Source of the DNA: Victivallales bacterium
Lineage (GTDB): Bacteria > Verrucomicrobiota > Lentisphaeria > Victivallales > JAUVCU01
Assembly (NCBI GenBank): GCA_029934175.1
Contig: JAOZMT010000050.1
Location: 1-9,729 of the forward strand
DNA: 9,729 nt
Direction of reading: 5' to 3'
Positions 1 to 7,185 of the stretch are shown one piece after another. A program made the position numbers and the translations under genes. The notes beneath the pieces are model-generated. The model was not told the origin of the DNA. It made no database searches and was given only the letters and a program-made list of their open reading frames with translations. Every line of letters begins with the position of its first letter. The first letter of the stretch is position 1.

Positions 1-157
1 GCGTTACTTTTTGCTTCGCAAGTTTTATTGCTTGTTTTCTCTAAAATCGAATCCCAAAATGTTAAATACTAAAATTATGCAGAATAATTCTATCTTCTTT
101 TAAAACAGTTGCAAAGGCTTATATTGTTTATATAATTAACAGAATTATTATTGTGTG

Positions 158-195
158 AATTAAAACCACAGATAAAAAAATGAAAATCTGTGGTT
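158..195 (-). terminator. Probable Rho-independent terminator after recC
   Basis: AACCACAGAT (164-173) and ATCTGTGGTT (186-195) form a perfect 10-bp stem with a 12-base loop that starts with seven A on the plus strand. Read on the minus strand, the stem is followed by TTTTAATT, a short T-rich tail (two of the T pair in the stem base). It begins 8 bases after the recC stop codon. The plus-strand side has no T run after the stem, so it should act on leftward transcription. The long loop and short tail keep confidence moderate. Confidence 0.6.
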
Positions 196-202
196 CAGTA
201 AA

Positions 203-3200
203 TCATTTAACATCTTTTAAAACATTACCATATATATTATTTGCAAGTGTGATAAATTCGTCAATATATTTTGTATTTAGGAGTGGAGATTGTTCTCCAA
301 AGCAAATTCTATTTGCATCTTCAGATAAATCATATCCAAAATCATCATATCCTTTTTCCCATTTAGAAATAGCATTTTTTAAAGCTTTTATATCATTTCC
401 ATTTTTACTATTTAGTATTTTTGCATATTCTGATGAACTTTCTAAGAATAATGGTAGAGGTTTGCACAAACCGCAAAGAAAAATTTCCAATAGCATTTCT
501 ACATGATTCTCTTTTGAAGTTATGCTGAGATCATTAAGTTTATTTTTATTATCAATTCCAATTAGGAAAGTATCATAATCAATACCTGCTTCTAATCCTA
601 AATTATGCCATAACCATGCTTTCAATTCATCTTTTTGTTTAATTTTGCTAGGACGATAAAAAACTTGTCCTAAATCGTAAATATTTTCAAACTCGCCAAA
701 TAAATTTATAGTTGTTCCATTTATAGTTTTAGTTATATATTTTGTTTCACTAACTTCGTGCTTATTACCAAACTCTGATATTTTTTCACTAATTATATTA
801 GATATTTCTTGTGCGTCATTGCAAAGCATATCTCCCCATATTCCATAAGGAATAATACCTCTTTTTGCTATGGAATTATGCAAATTATCATCTTTTTCTA
901 AAATAGTATTCATGAGTATTTCATTTTTCAGATTATATTTTTCTAAACTATTTAAAGTAAAGTTTTCACAATTCATAATTTCATTGACATCTTTTTTGTA
1001 AAGATTAATTCCTAATTTATTGTTTAAAAAGAACTTTGATGGATTAATGAAAAAGTTTATAAAATCTTGAAATTTAATATCTAAAACAGTATCATTTGTT
1101 AATTCTTTATCACAAAAAGAATATTCTAAATTACTTTTTCCCATTTGTGAAATTGCTGCATTATAATTAGTTTCAGAATAACTATATAACTTACTTGAGG
1201 TGAAATATTTTCTATTGAATCCTTGCAATGGCTGGTTTGTTATCAATTCATCTGTTGTCACCTGTGAAATAGTTCCTATATAATCAATAAGTTCTGATAT
1301 TAAAATAGACGGAGGAATTTCTTCGTTGTCCTGAATACTTTTACCGATATAACTTAAATATAATTTTTCTCGACACGCCATAATTGTTTCAAGAAAAATA
1401 TAACGATCATCTTTACGCATAGAACGATCTCCAGCTGCATATTCTTTTTGCATTAAATTAAATCCACACTGTTTATCAAGTCGAGGGAATTCTCCTTCGT
1501 TCATCCCTAAAATACAGATAATTTTGAAAGGGATATTTCTCATTGGTAATAATTTACAAAAAGTGACACCACCATTGAATATAGCTGATTGATTTTCTTG
1601 ATTTGAAAAACTTTCACTTAAAGAACTCTTTACAATATCTAATGATAAAGTATCTGCGAACTGTGCATTTTGTAAATTATTATTAAGAGCATTTATTGCA
1701 CTGTATAGAGGTTTTAATTCTTCATTTTTGTCATTTTCTATTTCAAAAAAGTCATGAACAATATTTAATAAATAGTCATACCAATCTTCAACTGTTTTGT
1801 CTTCAATATTTTCGGAGTATTGAAATATCATATCAATAATAGATTTGAGTTTACCTAATATAATAGGCTGATTATTCTTTAAAGGCAATGGCAAAACGCC
1901 ATTATTAACAATTGTTTCAGAATCGAATGCATAACCAGCAATTAATCTTTCAAGTCCAAAATGCCAACTATTTATATCGTTAAATTCTTCACCTAAAACC
2001 TGTTTTCGATGTCTAGCATCTTTGCCCCAAATAATATTTGAATTGATAATTAACGAGTGAATTTCTAATAAATCTTCTATTTTAAAGTTAAACTTATTGG
2101 CAATAGGTTCACTTGCGATAAAATCATAAATATCTTGTGCAAGCATTTTACTATTAAGAATATTTAAAAATCCAATAAATGTTTCTACAACCTTTGAAGT
2201 TAATTCGATAGAACAATCGGCTATAGAAAAAGGTATTTTTTTATGTAAATTCTCAGGACTATTAAAAATTGCTTTTATATAAGGAGTATAAACTTCGATA
2301 TTTGGAGTCATAACTATAACATCGCTTGGACTTATTTTATCTGTATTAAAAAAGTGTAAAATTTGATCATATAAAACCTCTACTTCACGCATAGGACTAA
2401 AACAACTATTAATAATGATTGAATTATCTAGGGGGAAATCTTTCAAATAACTATTTCCTTCTGGGATATTACTTAAAATATCACTTTGAATAGCACCTAA
2501 CATTGTTTCATTACTTAAATTAACTTCTATTTCATCGCCTCCTGCGTCAAACTCATAAGTAAGTAATAATGACAAAAAGTCTCTTCCCAATTCGCCCCAT
2601 GAAGCAAGTAATTTATTATCAAACTTTTCAATAATTGCATTTTTTTGATTTACATCCGCCCAATATGTAAGACATGGACTAAGATAATAAAAATTGACTT
2701 CCATATATTTTTTTCTTTTTAATTCACTAAAAAATTCAATAAAATCTTTTGGTAAATTAGATATTCCAAAAATAGAAATTTCCCTAGGCAAAAGGTTCTT
2801 ATATTTCTCTAATTTAGGGAAAATAAGATTTATTGCTCTTGAAAAAGGTTCATCGTTATCAATACTTAATTTTCTCCATAAGTCAGCTTGCCATATTTGA
2901 TGCTTTTTAGATGACTCATCTTTAAACTTTAGAAGAATACCTTCTTGCCAACTTTCAAGCCATTCTCCACGATAAGCAACATAATTATCAAAAATATCTG
3001 CAATGATTTTTGATAATTGATACCGTCTAAAATCAATTCGTTCTAAATCACTTTCAACATAATTTTTCAAAGGTGCATAAATCGCATTTTTTTCTAGAAT
3101 AGGTAATAATCTATAAATTTTCCAAACAAGAATATCCTTAGAAAAGCGATTTTCATTTATATCAATATCACATAATTTCAATATTTTTAATATAAAATTT

Positions 3201-3385
3201 CTTGGTTGAATATATTCTACATTAATAGCAATAGTATTATCCAGTGCCAATATTTTATTTAAATAAGATTCCATTGCAACACTTTGCGTTATAACAATAT
3301 CACTTTCAAATGGATCTTCCTTTAATTTTGATATTCCCTTGCAAAATTCATTCCCTAAATTTTCTAACTGATAATCACATTGCAT
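203..3385 (-). CDS. recC: RecC, exodeoxyribonuclease V gamma subunit
   Basis: 1060 aa, close to the 1122 of E. coli RecC. RecC holds the RecBCD complex together, splits the duplex and scans the 3' strand for the Chi signal during double-strand break repair. The N-terminus fits the family (DPFESDIVITQSVAMESYL at about 24-42). The hallmark block near residues 601-700 matches E. coli RecC closely: FCKLLPMRNIPFKIICILGM, then GDRSMRKDDRYIFLE and YLSYIGKSIQDN, then ILISELIDYI. The C-terminal nuclease-like region begins DFINFFINPSKFFLNNKLGI, and LKAWLWHNLGL is also recognisable. The start has AAGGA seven bases upstream (3393-3397). It is the last gene of the DUF1015-ribF group and is followed by a stem-loop. 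No recB or recD is adjacent, whereas many genomes place recB directly after recC, so the partners must lie elsewhere. Confidence 0.95.
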   Translation of the reverse strand: MQCDYQLENLGNEFCKGISKLKEDPFESDIVITQSVAMESYLNKILALDNTIAINVEYIQPRNFILKILKLCDIDINENRFSKDILVWKIYRLLPILEKNAIYAPLKNYVESDLERIDFRRYQLSKIIADIFDNYVAYRGEWLESWQEGILLKFKDESSKKHQIWQADLWRKLSIDNDEPFSRAINLIFPKLEKYKNLLPREISIFGISNLPKDFIEFFSELKRKKYMEVNFYYLSPCLTYWADVNQKNAIIEKFDNKLLASWGELGRDFLSLLLTYEFDAGGDEIEVNLSNETMLGAIQSDILSNIPEGNSYLKDFPLDNSIIINSCFSPMREVEVLYDQILHFFNTDKISPSDVIVMTPNIEVYTPYIKAIFNSPENLHKKIPFSIADCSIELTSKVVETFIGFLNILNSKMLAQDIYDFIASEPIANKFNFKIEDLLEIHSLIINSNIIWGKDARHRKQVLGEEFNDINSWHFGLERLIAGYAFDSETIVNNGVLPLPLKNNQPIILGKLKSIIDMIFQYSENIEDKTVEDWYDYLLNIVHDFFEIENDKNEELKPLYSAINALNNNLQNAQFADTLSLDIVKSSLSESFSNQENQSAIFNGGVTFCKLLPMRNIPFKIICILGMNEGEFPRLDKQCGFNLMQKEYAAGDRSMRKDDRYIFLETIMACREKLYLSYIGKSIQDNEEIPPSILISELIDYIGTISQVTTDELITNQPLQGFNRKYFTSSKLYSYSETNYNAAISQMGKSNLEYSFCDKELTNDTVLDIKFQDFINFFINPSKFFLNNKLGINLYKKDVNEIMNCENFTLNSLEKYNLKNEILMNTILEKDDNLHNSIAKRGIIPYGIWGDMLCNDAQEISNIISEKISEFGNKHEVSETKYITKTINGTTINLFGEFENIYDLGQVFYRPSKIKQKDELKAWLWHNLGLEAGIDYDTFLIGIDNKNKLNDLSITSKENHVEMLLEIFLCGLCKPLPLFLESSSEYAKILNSKNGNDIKALKNAISKWEKGYDDFGYDLSEDANRICFGEQSPLLNTKYIDEFITLANNIYGNVLKDVK
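463..475 (+). repeat. 13-bp dispersed repeat, copy 1 (TGCACAAACCGCA)
   Basis: Inside recC near its 3' end. In the gene it is read TGC-GGT-TTG-TGC-A (Cys-Gly-Leu-Cys), a register different from most other copies, which argues for selection on the DNA word rather than on the peptide. Confidence 0.75.
1655..1667 (-). repeat. 13-bp dispersed repeat, copy 2 (TGCGAACTGTGCA on plus strand)
   Basis: Inside recC, in the opposite orientation to copy 1. It is read as T-GCA-CAG-TTC-GCA (Ala-Gln-Phe-Ala) in the gene. Confidence 0.75.
3074..3086 (+). repeat. 13-bp dispersed repeat, copy 3 (TGCATAAATCGCA)
   Basis: Inside recC near its 5' end, encoding Ala-Ile-Tyr-Ala. Identical over all 13 bases to the copy at 7114-7126 in an unrelated gene. 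Confidence 0.8.
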
Positions 3386-3455
3386 TTTCTATTCCTTTTT
3401 TATTTTCCTATTCCCAATATAGTTAGGCGTTATCATTAAAATACTTTCTAAATTT

Positions 3456-4439
3456 TTAAATTTGTCTTTGTTCATTGGAAGCTATTAATGAATCTTTTAT
3501 TTGTTTTAAATCCATTTTAATTTGCTCAATGAGTTTATCTGCATTTGAAAAATATCGTTCTTCTCTAATATATTTTATAAATTCAACATCAAGTTCTTCA
3601 CCATAAATATCGCCTTTAAATTCTAGTAAATGGACTTCTATTTTCTTTTTAAGTTCAGAATATTGTTTAAATGTAGGAGAGTTTCCAATTATAATTGCAG
3701 CTTGATGCCATTTATTTTTTCCAACAACTTTTGCATAACCCGCATAAACTCCAGCTGGAGGGACTACTATACCACTCAATGCTAAATTTGCAGTAGGATA
3801 ATTTAACTGATCTGTTGCAATATGCTGTCCAGTAATAATTTCACTTCTTAAAATATAATTTTTACCTAACATTTTGCTTGCATCCGATAAGTTTCCAGAT
3901 GTTATCATTTTTCGTATAATAGTGCTACTAATAACATTATTGTCTAATATTTTTTCTTTGACAGCTTTGAAAATAAAATTGTGTTTATTTGCATACTTCG
4001 CAAGAAATGAAGTATCTCCAGTTCCTTTGTATCCAAATTTCCAATTTAAACCAACACATAAGCCTTTCAAATCAACTTCAGGAGATAAAAGAATATTATT
4101 TATAAATTCAGCAGGCGATAGTCTTGAAAAATTTTGAGTAAAAGGAATAACTATAATTTTTTTTACTCCAAACTGAGAAAGATAATTAATTTTTTGATTT
4201 AAAGAAGTTAATTGTCTCACTTTTGTATCTGAATTTAAAAGGTTTTTAGGATTTGGATAAAATGTAAGAACAACAGGGACACTATTACTTTTTTTTGAAA
4301 TACTAAGTAATTCAGTAAGTAATAGTTGATGTCCCACATGAACGCCATCAAAAACACCAATAGCAATTGATACAGATTTTATCCCATATTCAGATAATTC
4401 ATTTATGGAATTTACTGAAATTTTATTATCTTTTTGCAT
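3456..4439 (-). CDS. ribF: Bifunctional riboflavin kinase / FAD synthetase
   Basis: 327 aa, near the usual length of about 310. It phosphorylates riboflavin to FMN and adenylylates FMN to FAD. The N-terminal FAD synthetase domain has the nucleotidyltransferase signature GVFDGVHVGHQ (28-38), a GLNWKFGYKGTGD block (130-142) and SSTIIRKMI (171-179). The C-terminal riboflavin kinase domain (about 190-315) has YPTANL (214-219), GVYAGY (230-235), IGNSPTF (251-257) and EVHLLEF (268-274). Residues just before PTAN (DQLNY) differ from the common GxxLGF form, but the core PTAN is kept. The ATG follows the DUF1015 stop by one base and no Shine-Dalgarno sequence is visible, so translation probably depends on coupling to DUF1015. 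RecC follows after 70 bases. Confidence 0.93.
   Translation of the reverse strand: MQKDNKISVNSINELSEYGIKSVSIAIGVFDGVHVGHQLLLTELLSISKKSNSVPVVLTFYPNPKNLLNSDTKVRQLTSLNQKINYLSQFGVKKIIVIPFTQNFSRLSPAEFINNILLSPEVDLKGLCVGLNWKFGYKGTGDTSFLAKYANKHNFIFKAVKEKILDNNVISSTIIRKMITSGNLSDASKMLGKNYILRSEIITGQHIATDQLNYPTANLALSGIVVPPAGVYAGYAKVVGKNKWHQAAIIIGNSPTFKQYSELKKKIEVHLLEFKGDIYGEELDVEFIKYIREERYFSNADKLIEQIKMDLKQIKDSLIASNEQRQI
3732..3744 (+). repeat. 13-bp dispersed repeat, copy 4 (TGCATAACCCGCA)
   Basis: Inside ribF, in the riboflavin kinase domain, encoding Ala-Gly-Tyr-Ala of the GVYAGYAK segment. Confidence 0.75.
3990..4002 (+). repeat. 13-bp dispersed repeat, copy 5 (TGCATACTTCGCA)
   Basis: Inside ribF, in the FAD synthetase domain, encoding Ala-Lys-Tyr-Ala. 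Confidence 0.75.
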
Positions 4440-4440
4440 T

Positions 4441-5670
4441 CTAGAAATTATGACAAACTAGTCCATCTCTTAATTTAGGTTCAAACCAAGTTGATTTTGG
4501 AGGCATTATTTCATCAGCATCTGCGATATCCATTAATTGTTTAACTGTAGTAGAATACATTGAAAAAGCAACTTTAGCTCTATCAATCTCAACTAATCTT
4601 TCTAATTCTTTAGTTCCACGAATACCACCAACAAAATCGATGCGTTTACTTGTTCTCGGATCATCTATTCCTAGTAACGGAGCTAATATATTATCTTGCA
4701 AGATACTTACATCTAATCTTTCAATTACTCCTAATTCCTGCACATTAAATTTTGGTGTTAATTTATACCATTTTGCACCTAAAAACATACAAATTTCTGC
4801 ATATTTCGCAGGACTTGGATTATCGGTAACTTCAATAGTAAACTTATCTTCAATTTTACTAATTAATTCTTCTTCTGATAATCCATTTAAATCATGAACA
4901 GCTCTGTTATAAGGTAAGATATTTAGTTGAGAACCAGGGAAAATAACAGTTAAAAATAAATTATACTCTTCATCTCCAGTATGTTTAGGATTTTGTTCAC
5001 GACAAGTTGCTGCTGCTCTTGAAGCTGAAGCTGCTCTATGATGTCCATCTGCAATATACAATGCTGGAACTTCTCCAAATAATGAAGATATTTTTTGTCC
5101 TCTTGTTTCTCCAGTTTTCCAAAGTTTATGAACAACTCCATCTTCTGCCGTAAAGTCGAATAATGGTTTTTCTTTTATAATCTCTTCTACAACACCATCT
5201 ATTTCAGCATTATCTTTATAAGTTAAAAAAACAGGTCCAGTCTGTGAACGCAAGGTCATAACATGTCTTGCTCTATCATCTTCTTTATCTTGTCTTGTTT
5301 TTTCATGTTTTTTAATAATATCATTATCATAATCTTCTGTAGAAGATGCTCCAACAACACCGATTTGCACATTGTCATCCATTTTAAGATAATAAACATA
5401 CATATTTTTTTCTTTATCTAATTCTAAAGGAGCTATTTCACATAGTTTTTTAAAATTTTCAGCAGCTTTAGCATAAACCGCATCAGAATATAGATTAATT
5501 CCTTTTTCTAATTCAATTTCAGGTTTTGAAACTCGTAAAAAACTTAATTCATTATCTCCTGCGATTTGTGCAGCTTCTTCTGAGTTGACAACATCATACG
5601 GAACAGCTGATACTTTTTCAACTTTTTCAACAGTAGGTAACAATCCATTAAATGGTAAAACTTTAGCCAT
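4441..5670 (-). CDS. DUF1015 family protein (COG4198), function unknown
   Basis: 409 aa, cytoplasmic by appearance (no signal or membrane segment). It matches the DUF1015 family through the N-terminal MAKVLPFNGLLP and SAVPYDVV (21-28), the KHEKT/DDRARH block (121-136), ADGHHRAASA (207-216) and the FPGSQLNILPYNRAV block (244-258). The DGHHR motif recalls the nucleotide-binding loop of ParB/sulfiredoxin-fold proteins, which include the free-serine kinases SerK and SbnI. An ATP-dependent small-molecule kinase role is therefore possible, but that is inference and the family is best called uncharacterised. In some other bacteria the family sits near serine biosynthesis genes; none are here. The start has AAGGAG at 5677-5682, six bases upstream. 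It is first in a group with ribF, whose ATG begins one base after this stop codon. Confidence 0.85.
   Translation of the reverse strand: MAKVLPFNGLLPTVEKVEKVSAVPYDVVNSEEAAQIAGDNELSFLRVSKPEIELEKGINLYSDAVYAKAAENFKKLCEIAPLELDKEKNMYVYYLKMDDNVQIGVVGASSTEDYDNDIIKKHEKTRQDKEDDRARHVMTLRSQTGPVFLTYKDNAEIDGVVEEIIKEKPLFDFTAEDGVVHKLWKTGETRGQKISSLFGEVPALYIADGHHRAASASRAAATCREQNPKHTGDEEYNLFLTVIFPGSQLNILPYNRAVHDLNGLSEEELISKIEDKFTIEVTDNPSPAKYAEICMFLGAKWYKLTPKFNVQELGVIERLDVSILQDNILAPLLGIDDPRTSKRIDFVGGIRGTKELERLVEIDRAKVAFSMYSTTVKQLMDIADADEIMPPKSTWFEPKLRDGLVCHNF
4798..4810 (+). repeat. 13-bp dispersed repeat, copy 6 (TGCATATTTCGCA)
   Basis: Inside the DUF1015 gene, encoding Ala-Lys-Tyr-Ala, the same peptide as copy 5 with a different Lys codon. 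Confidence 0.75.
5560..5572 (-). repeat. 13-bp dispersed repeat, copy 7 (TGCGATTTGTGCA on plus strand)
   Basis: Inside the DUF1015 gene near its 5' end, read Ala-Gln-Ile-Ala. This exact 13-mer recurs at 6254-6266 and 7164-7176, making it the commonest single form in the window. Confidence 0.85.
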
Positions 5671-5714
5671 TATATTCTCCTTTTATTATAATAATTTATT
5701 TTGCAATATCATTA

Positions 5715-5743
5715 ACTATATATCTATTTAGAAAAAATTTCAA
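5715..5743 (-). promoter_or_regulatory. Sigma-70 type promoter for the DUF1015-ribF-recC group
   Basis: On the minus strand a -35 box TTGAAA (5738-5743) and a -10 box TATAGT (5715-5720) are separated by exactly 17 bases. Each differs from consensus at one position. Transcription would start near 5708, giving a leader of about 40 bases to the DUF1015 ATG at 5670. It lies in the only gap of more than 100 bases between genes in the window, between the phosphoesterase stop and DUF1015. AT-rich DNA yields chance matches, but spacing, position and orientation all fit. Confidence 0.6.
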
Positions 5744-5772
5744 ATAAAAAAGAAAATAATTATCAAATTTAG

Positions 5773-7161
5773 CTAATTTTCAGATAACTCATTTCTGAAA
5801 GCATCTCTAACGAGAATTTCTGTGTCTAGTGGATTTGAAGTTTTTTGAATTGCCAATTTTTTTAATAATTTAAATTTCCCCCCTGAACCTGCTAGATTAT
5901 ATGATGAAAAGGCAACTTTGACTTTACCTTTTTTAGGTAGTTTCGATAATGCATCTTTCCCAAACATAACAATGTTTTTATTTGAATAAAATAAGTTGAA
6001 TTTTTTATTGTGTTCATTCATAACTTTAATGATTTCTTCCTTAGTCAATTCAAGCACACCTATAGAATCTTCAAATGGAGCAGCTAAATAAAGCTCTTTC
6101 TCTGTAATATTCCCAGAAAATTTCACAAAATCTGGCAATGTTGATAAAAATACAAAATCTGCACAACTCGCAGATTTTATGGCTTTTGCTATCATTTTTG
6201 TGATTTCAAATGGACTCAAATTAACTGTGCTTTGCTTTAAAAGCCTTTGCTTTTGCGATTTGTGCAGTTTTAGAAATTTATCGACTCTTCGTAAAAGTGA
6301 AATATCCTCTTTTTCTGAAGATGATAAATAAAGTTGTTCTGCTGTTATTTCTAAAACTTTATGTTTAGAATTATCCACTTGAACTACTAATTTAAGAAGT
6401 GATTTTGCGTGATGTGCAGATTGTGAATACCAAGAATTATTGATTTTTATCTCAGATTCATTATGTATATGTCCACCTAAAATAATATCTATTTCTGGAT
6501 GTAATTTTGTGATATAATGAATATTGTTTTCTTGTTGCATATTTCTACCATACAAACCATGATGCATAGCTAAAATGATAATATCTGGTTGCTCTTTAAG
6601 TATTTCTGGCATATAAAAATCAACCATATCAAGGATTGTAGAGTTCTCAATGTTTTTAATTTTATTGCCCCAAAGATAAAAATCTAATCGCGGATATGTC
6701 ATTCCTAAAACTGCAATTTTGACTCCATCTTTTTCATACATTTTCCAAGGCTTAACTTTTGATGGAATATTCTTTGCAATAAGATTTGACATTAAAATAT
6801 CAGAATTTGATGCGTCAATTAATTGATAAAGTTGCTCTATTCCAAAATCAAATTCGTGATTTCCAGGCACCCACACATCATATTTCACTTCATTCAAAAA
6901 TTCAATACCGATTTGACCTTTTGTAATAGAACCTATCATACTTCCTTGAATTAAATCACCACAATCTATAAGCAGGTTATTTTTAGGATACCTTGCTCGT
7001 TCTCGTTTTATTAATGTTGATAATGCAAAAAAACCATTTTGATTATCTTTCCATTCCTTGCGTGCATAAGAATGAATATCATTTGTTTGAAAAATAACAA
7101 CTTCTTTAATATCTGCATAAATCGCAGAATAGAAGAATATTAAAAATAGAAAGAATCTCAT
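5773..7161 (-). CDS. Exported UshA-type metallophosphoesterase / 5'-nucleotidase
   Basis: 462 aa. Residues 1-16 look like a Sec signal peptide (hydrophobic LFLIFFYSAIYA, predicted cut after A16). The mature protein should act in the periplasm or outside the membrane, removing phosphate from nucleotides or related esters. The calcineurin-like domain (about 20-280) carries the di-metal ligands in order: NDIH 27-30, CGDLIQGS 67-74, GNHEFDFG 100-107, MHHG 199-202 and GGHIHN 229-234. A 5'-nucleotidase C-terminal domain follows (about 310-460). Its substrate-loop region reads LAGSGGKF at 423-430, where UshA-like enzymes commonly have a GGDG[FY] form, so nucleotide specificity is uncertain (2',3'-cyclic phosphodiesterase or another ester are alternatives). 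No Shine-Dalgarno sequence precedes the ATG; the 13-bp repeat occupies that position. It is probably cotranscribed with the oxidoreductase genes. Confidence 0.85.
   Translation of the reverse strand: MRFFLFLIFFYSAIYADIKEVVIFQTNDIHSYARKEWKDNQNGFFALSTLIKRERARYPKNNLLIDCGDLIQGSMIGSITKGQIGIEFLNEVKYDVWVPGNHEFDFGIEQLYQLIDASNSDILMSNLIAKNIPSKVKPWKMYEKDGVKIAVLGMTYPRLDFYLWGNKIKNIENSTILDMVDFYMPEILKEQPDIIILAMHHGLYGRNMQQENNIHYITKLHPEIDIILGGHIHNESEIKINNSWYSQSAHHAKSLLKLVVQVDNSKHKVLEITAEQLYLSSSEKEDISLLRRVDKFLKLHKSQKQRLLKQSTVNLSPFEITKMIAKAIKSASCADFVFLSTLPDFVKFSGNITEKELYLAAPFEDSIGVLELTKEEIIKVMNEHNKKFNLFYSNKNIVMFGKDALSKLPKKGKVKVAFSSYNLAGSGGKFKLLKKLAIQKTSNPLDTEILVRDAFRNELSEN
6160..6172 (+). repeat. 13-bp dispersed repeat, copy 8 (TGCACAACTCGCA)
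   Basis: Inside the phosphoesterase gene, encoding Ala-Ser-Cys-Ala. It faces copy 9, 81 bases away, in inverted orientation. Confidence 0.75.
6254..6266 (-). repeat. 13-bp dispersed repeat, copy 9 (TGCGATTTGTGCA on plus strand)
   Basis: Inside the phosphoesterase gene but in a third register, contributing to His-Lys-Ser-Gln rather than an Ala-x-x-Ala peptide. Identical in DNA to copies 7 and 11 despite the different protein context. Confidence 0.85.
7114..7126 (+). repeat. 13-bp dispersed repeat, copy 10 (TGCATAAATCGCA)
   Basis: Inside the signal peptide region of the phosphoesterase gene, encoding Ala-Ile-Tyr-Ala, the predicted cleavage site. It forms an inverted pair with copy 11 across the start codon. 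Confidence 0.8.
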
Positions 7162-7163
7162 TT

Positions 7164-7176
7164 TGCGATTTGTGCA
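7164..7176 (-). repeat. 13-bp dispersed repeat, copy 11, intergenic (TGCGATTTGTGCA on plus strand)
   Basis: The only non-coding copy, in the 24-base gap between the oxidoreductase and phosphoesterase genes, ending two bases before the phosphoesterase ATG where a Shine-Dalgarno sequence would be expected. Confidence 0.85.
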
Positions 7177-7185
7177 ATAAAATTT

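Noticed and set aside
11..35. TTGCTTCGCAAG near the left edge as a further repeat copy or hairpin
   Set aside because: It shares only the TTCGCA end with the 13-bp word and its stem is about four bp with a three-base loop, too weak to call.
180..506. Plus-strand open frame of 108 residues
   Set aside because: It is antisense to the 3' end of recC, has no recognisable family and starts inside the terminator stem-loop. The same reasoning removes the plus-strand frames at 2694-2900, 3874-4137, 4640-4897, 7226-7507 and 7757-8083.
3386..3455. Separate promoter or terminator between ribF and recC
   Set aside because: I find no -35/-10 pair with acceptable spacing and only an AT-only inverted repeat at the ribF stop, so readthrough from ribF is the simpler view.
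3780..3792. TGCTAAATTTGCA in ribF as a degenerate repeat copy
   Set aside because: Two mismatches at conserved positions; in AT-rich DNA this level of similarity is not convincing.
4950..5141. Minus-strand open frame of 63 residues
   Set aside because: It is an alternate frame within the DUF1015 gene, rich in Gln and Leu from shifted Ala/Ser codons, with no support of its own.
5755..5785. AT-only palindrome around the phosphoesterase stop followed by T-rich DNA, as a terminator
   Set aside because: The stem has no strong GC pairs and the T run is interrupted, so it does not meet a reasonable terminator standard.
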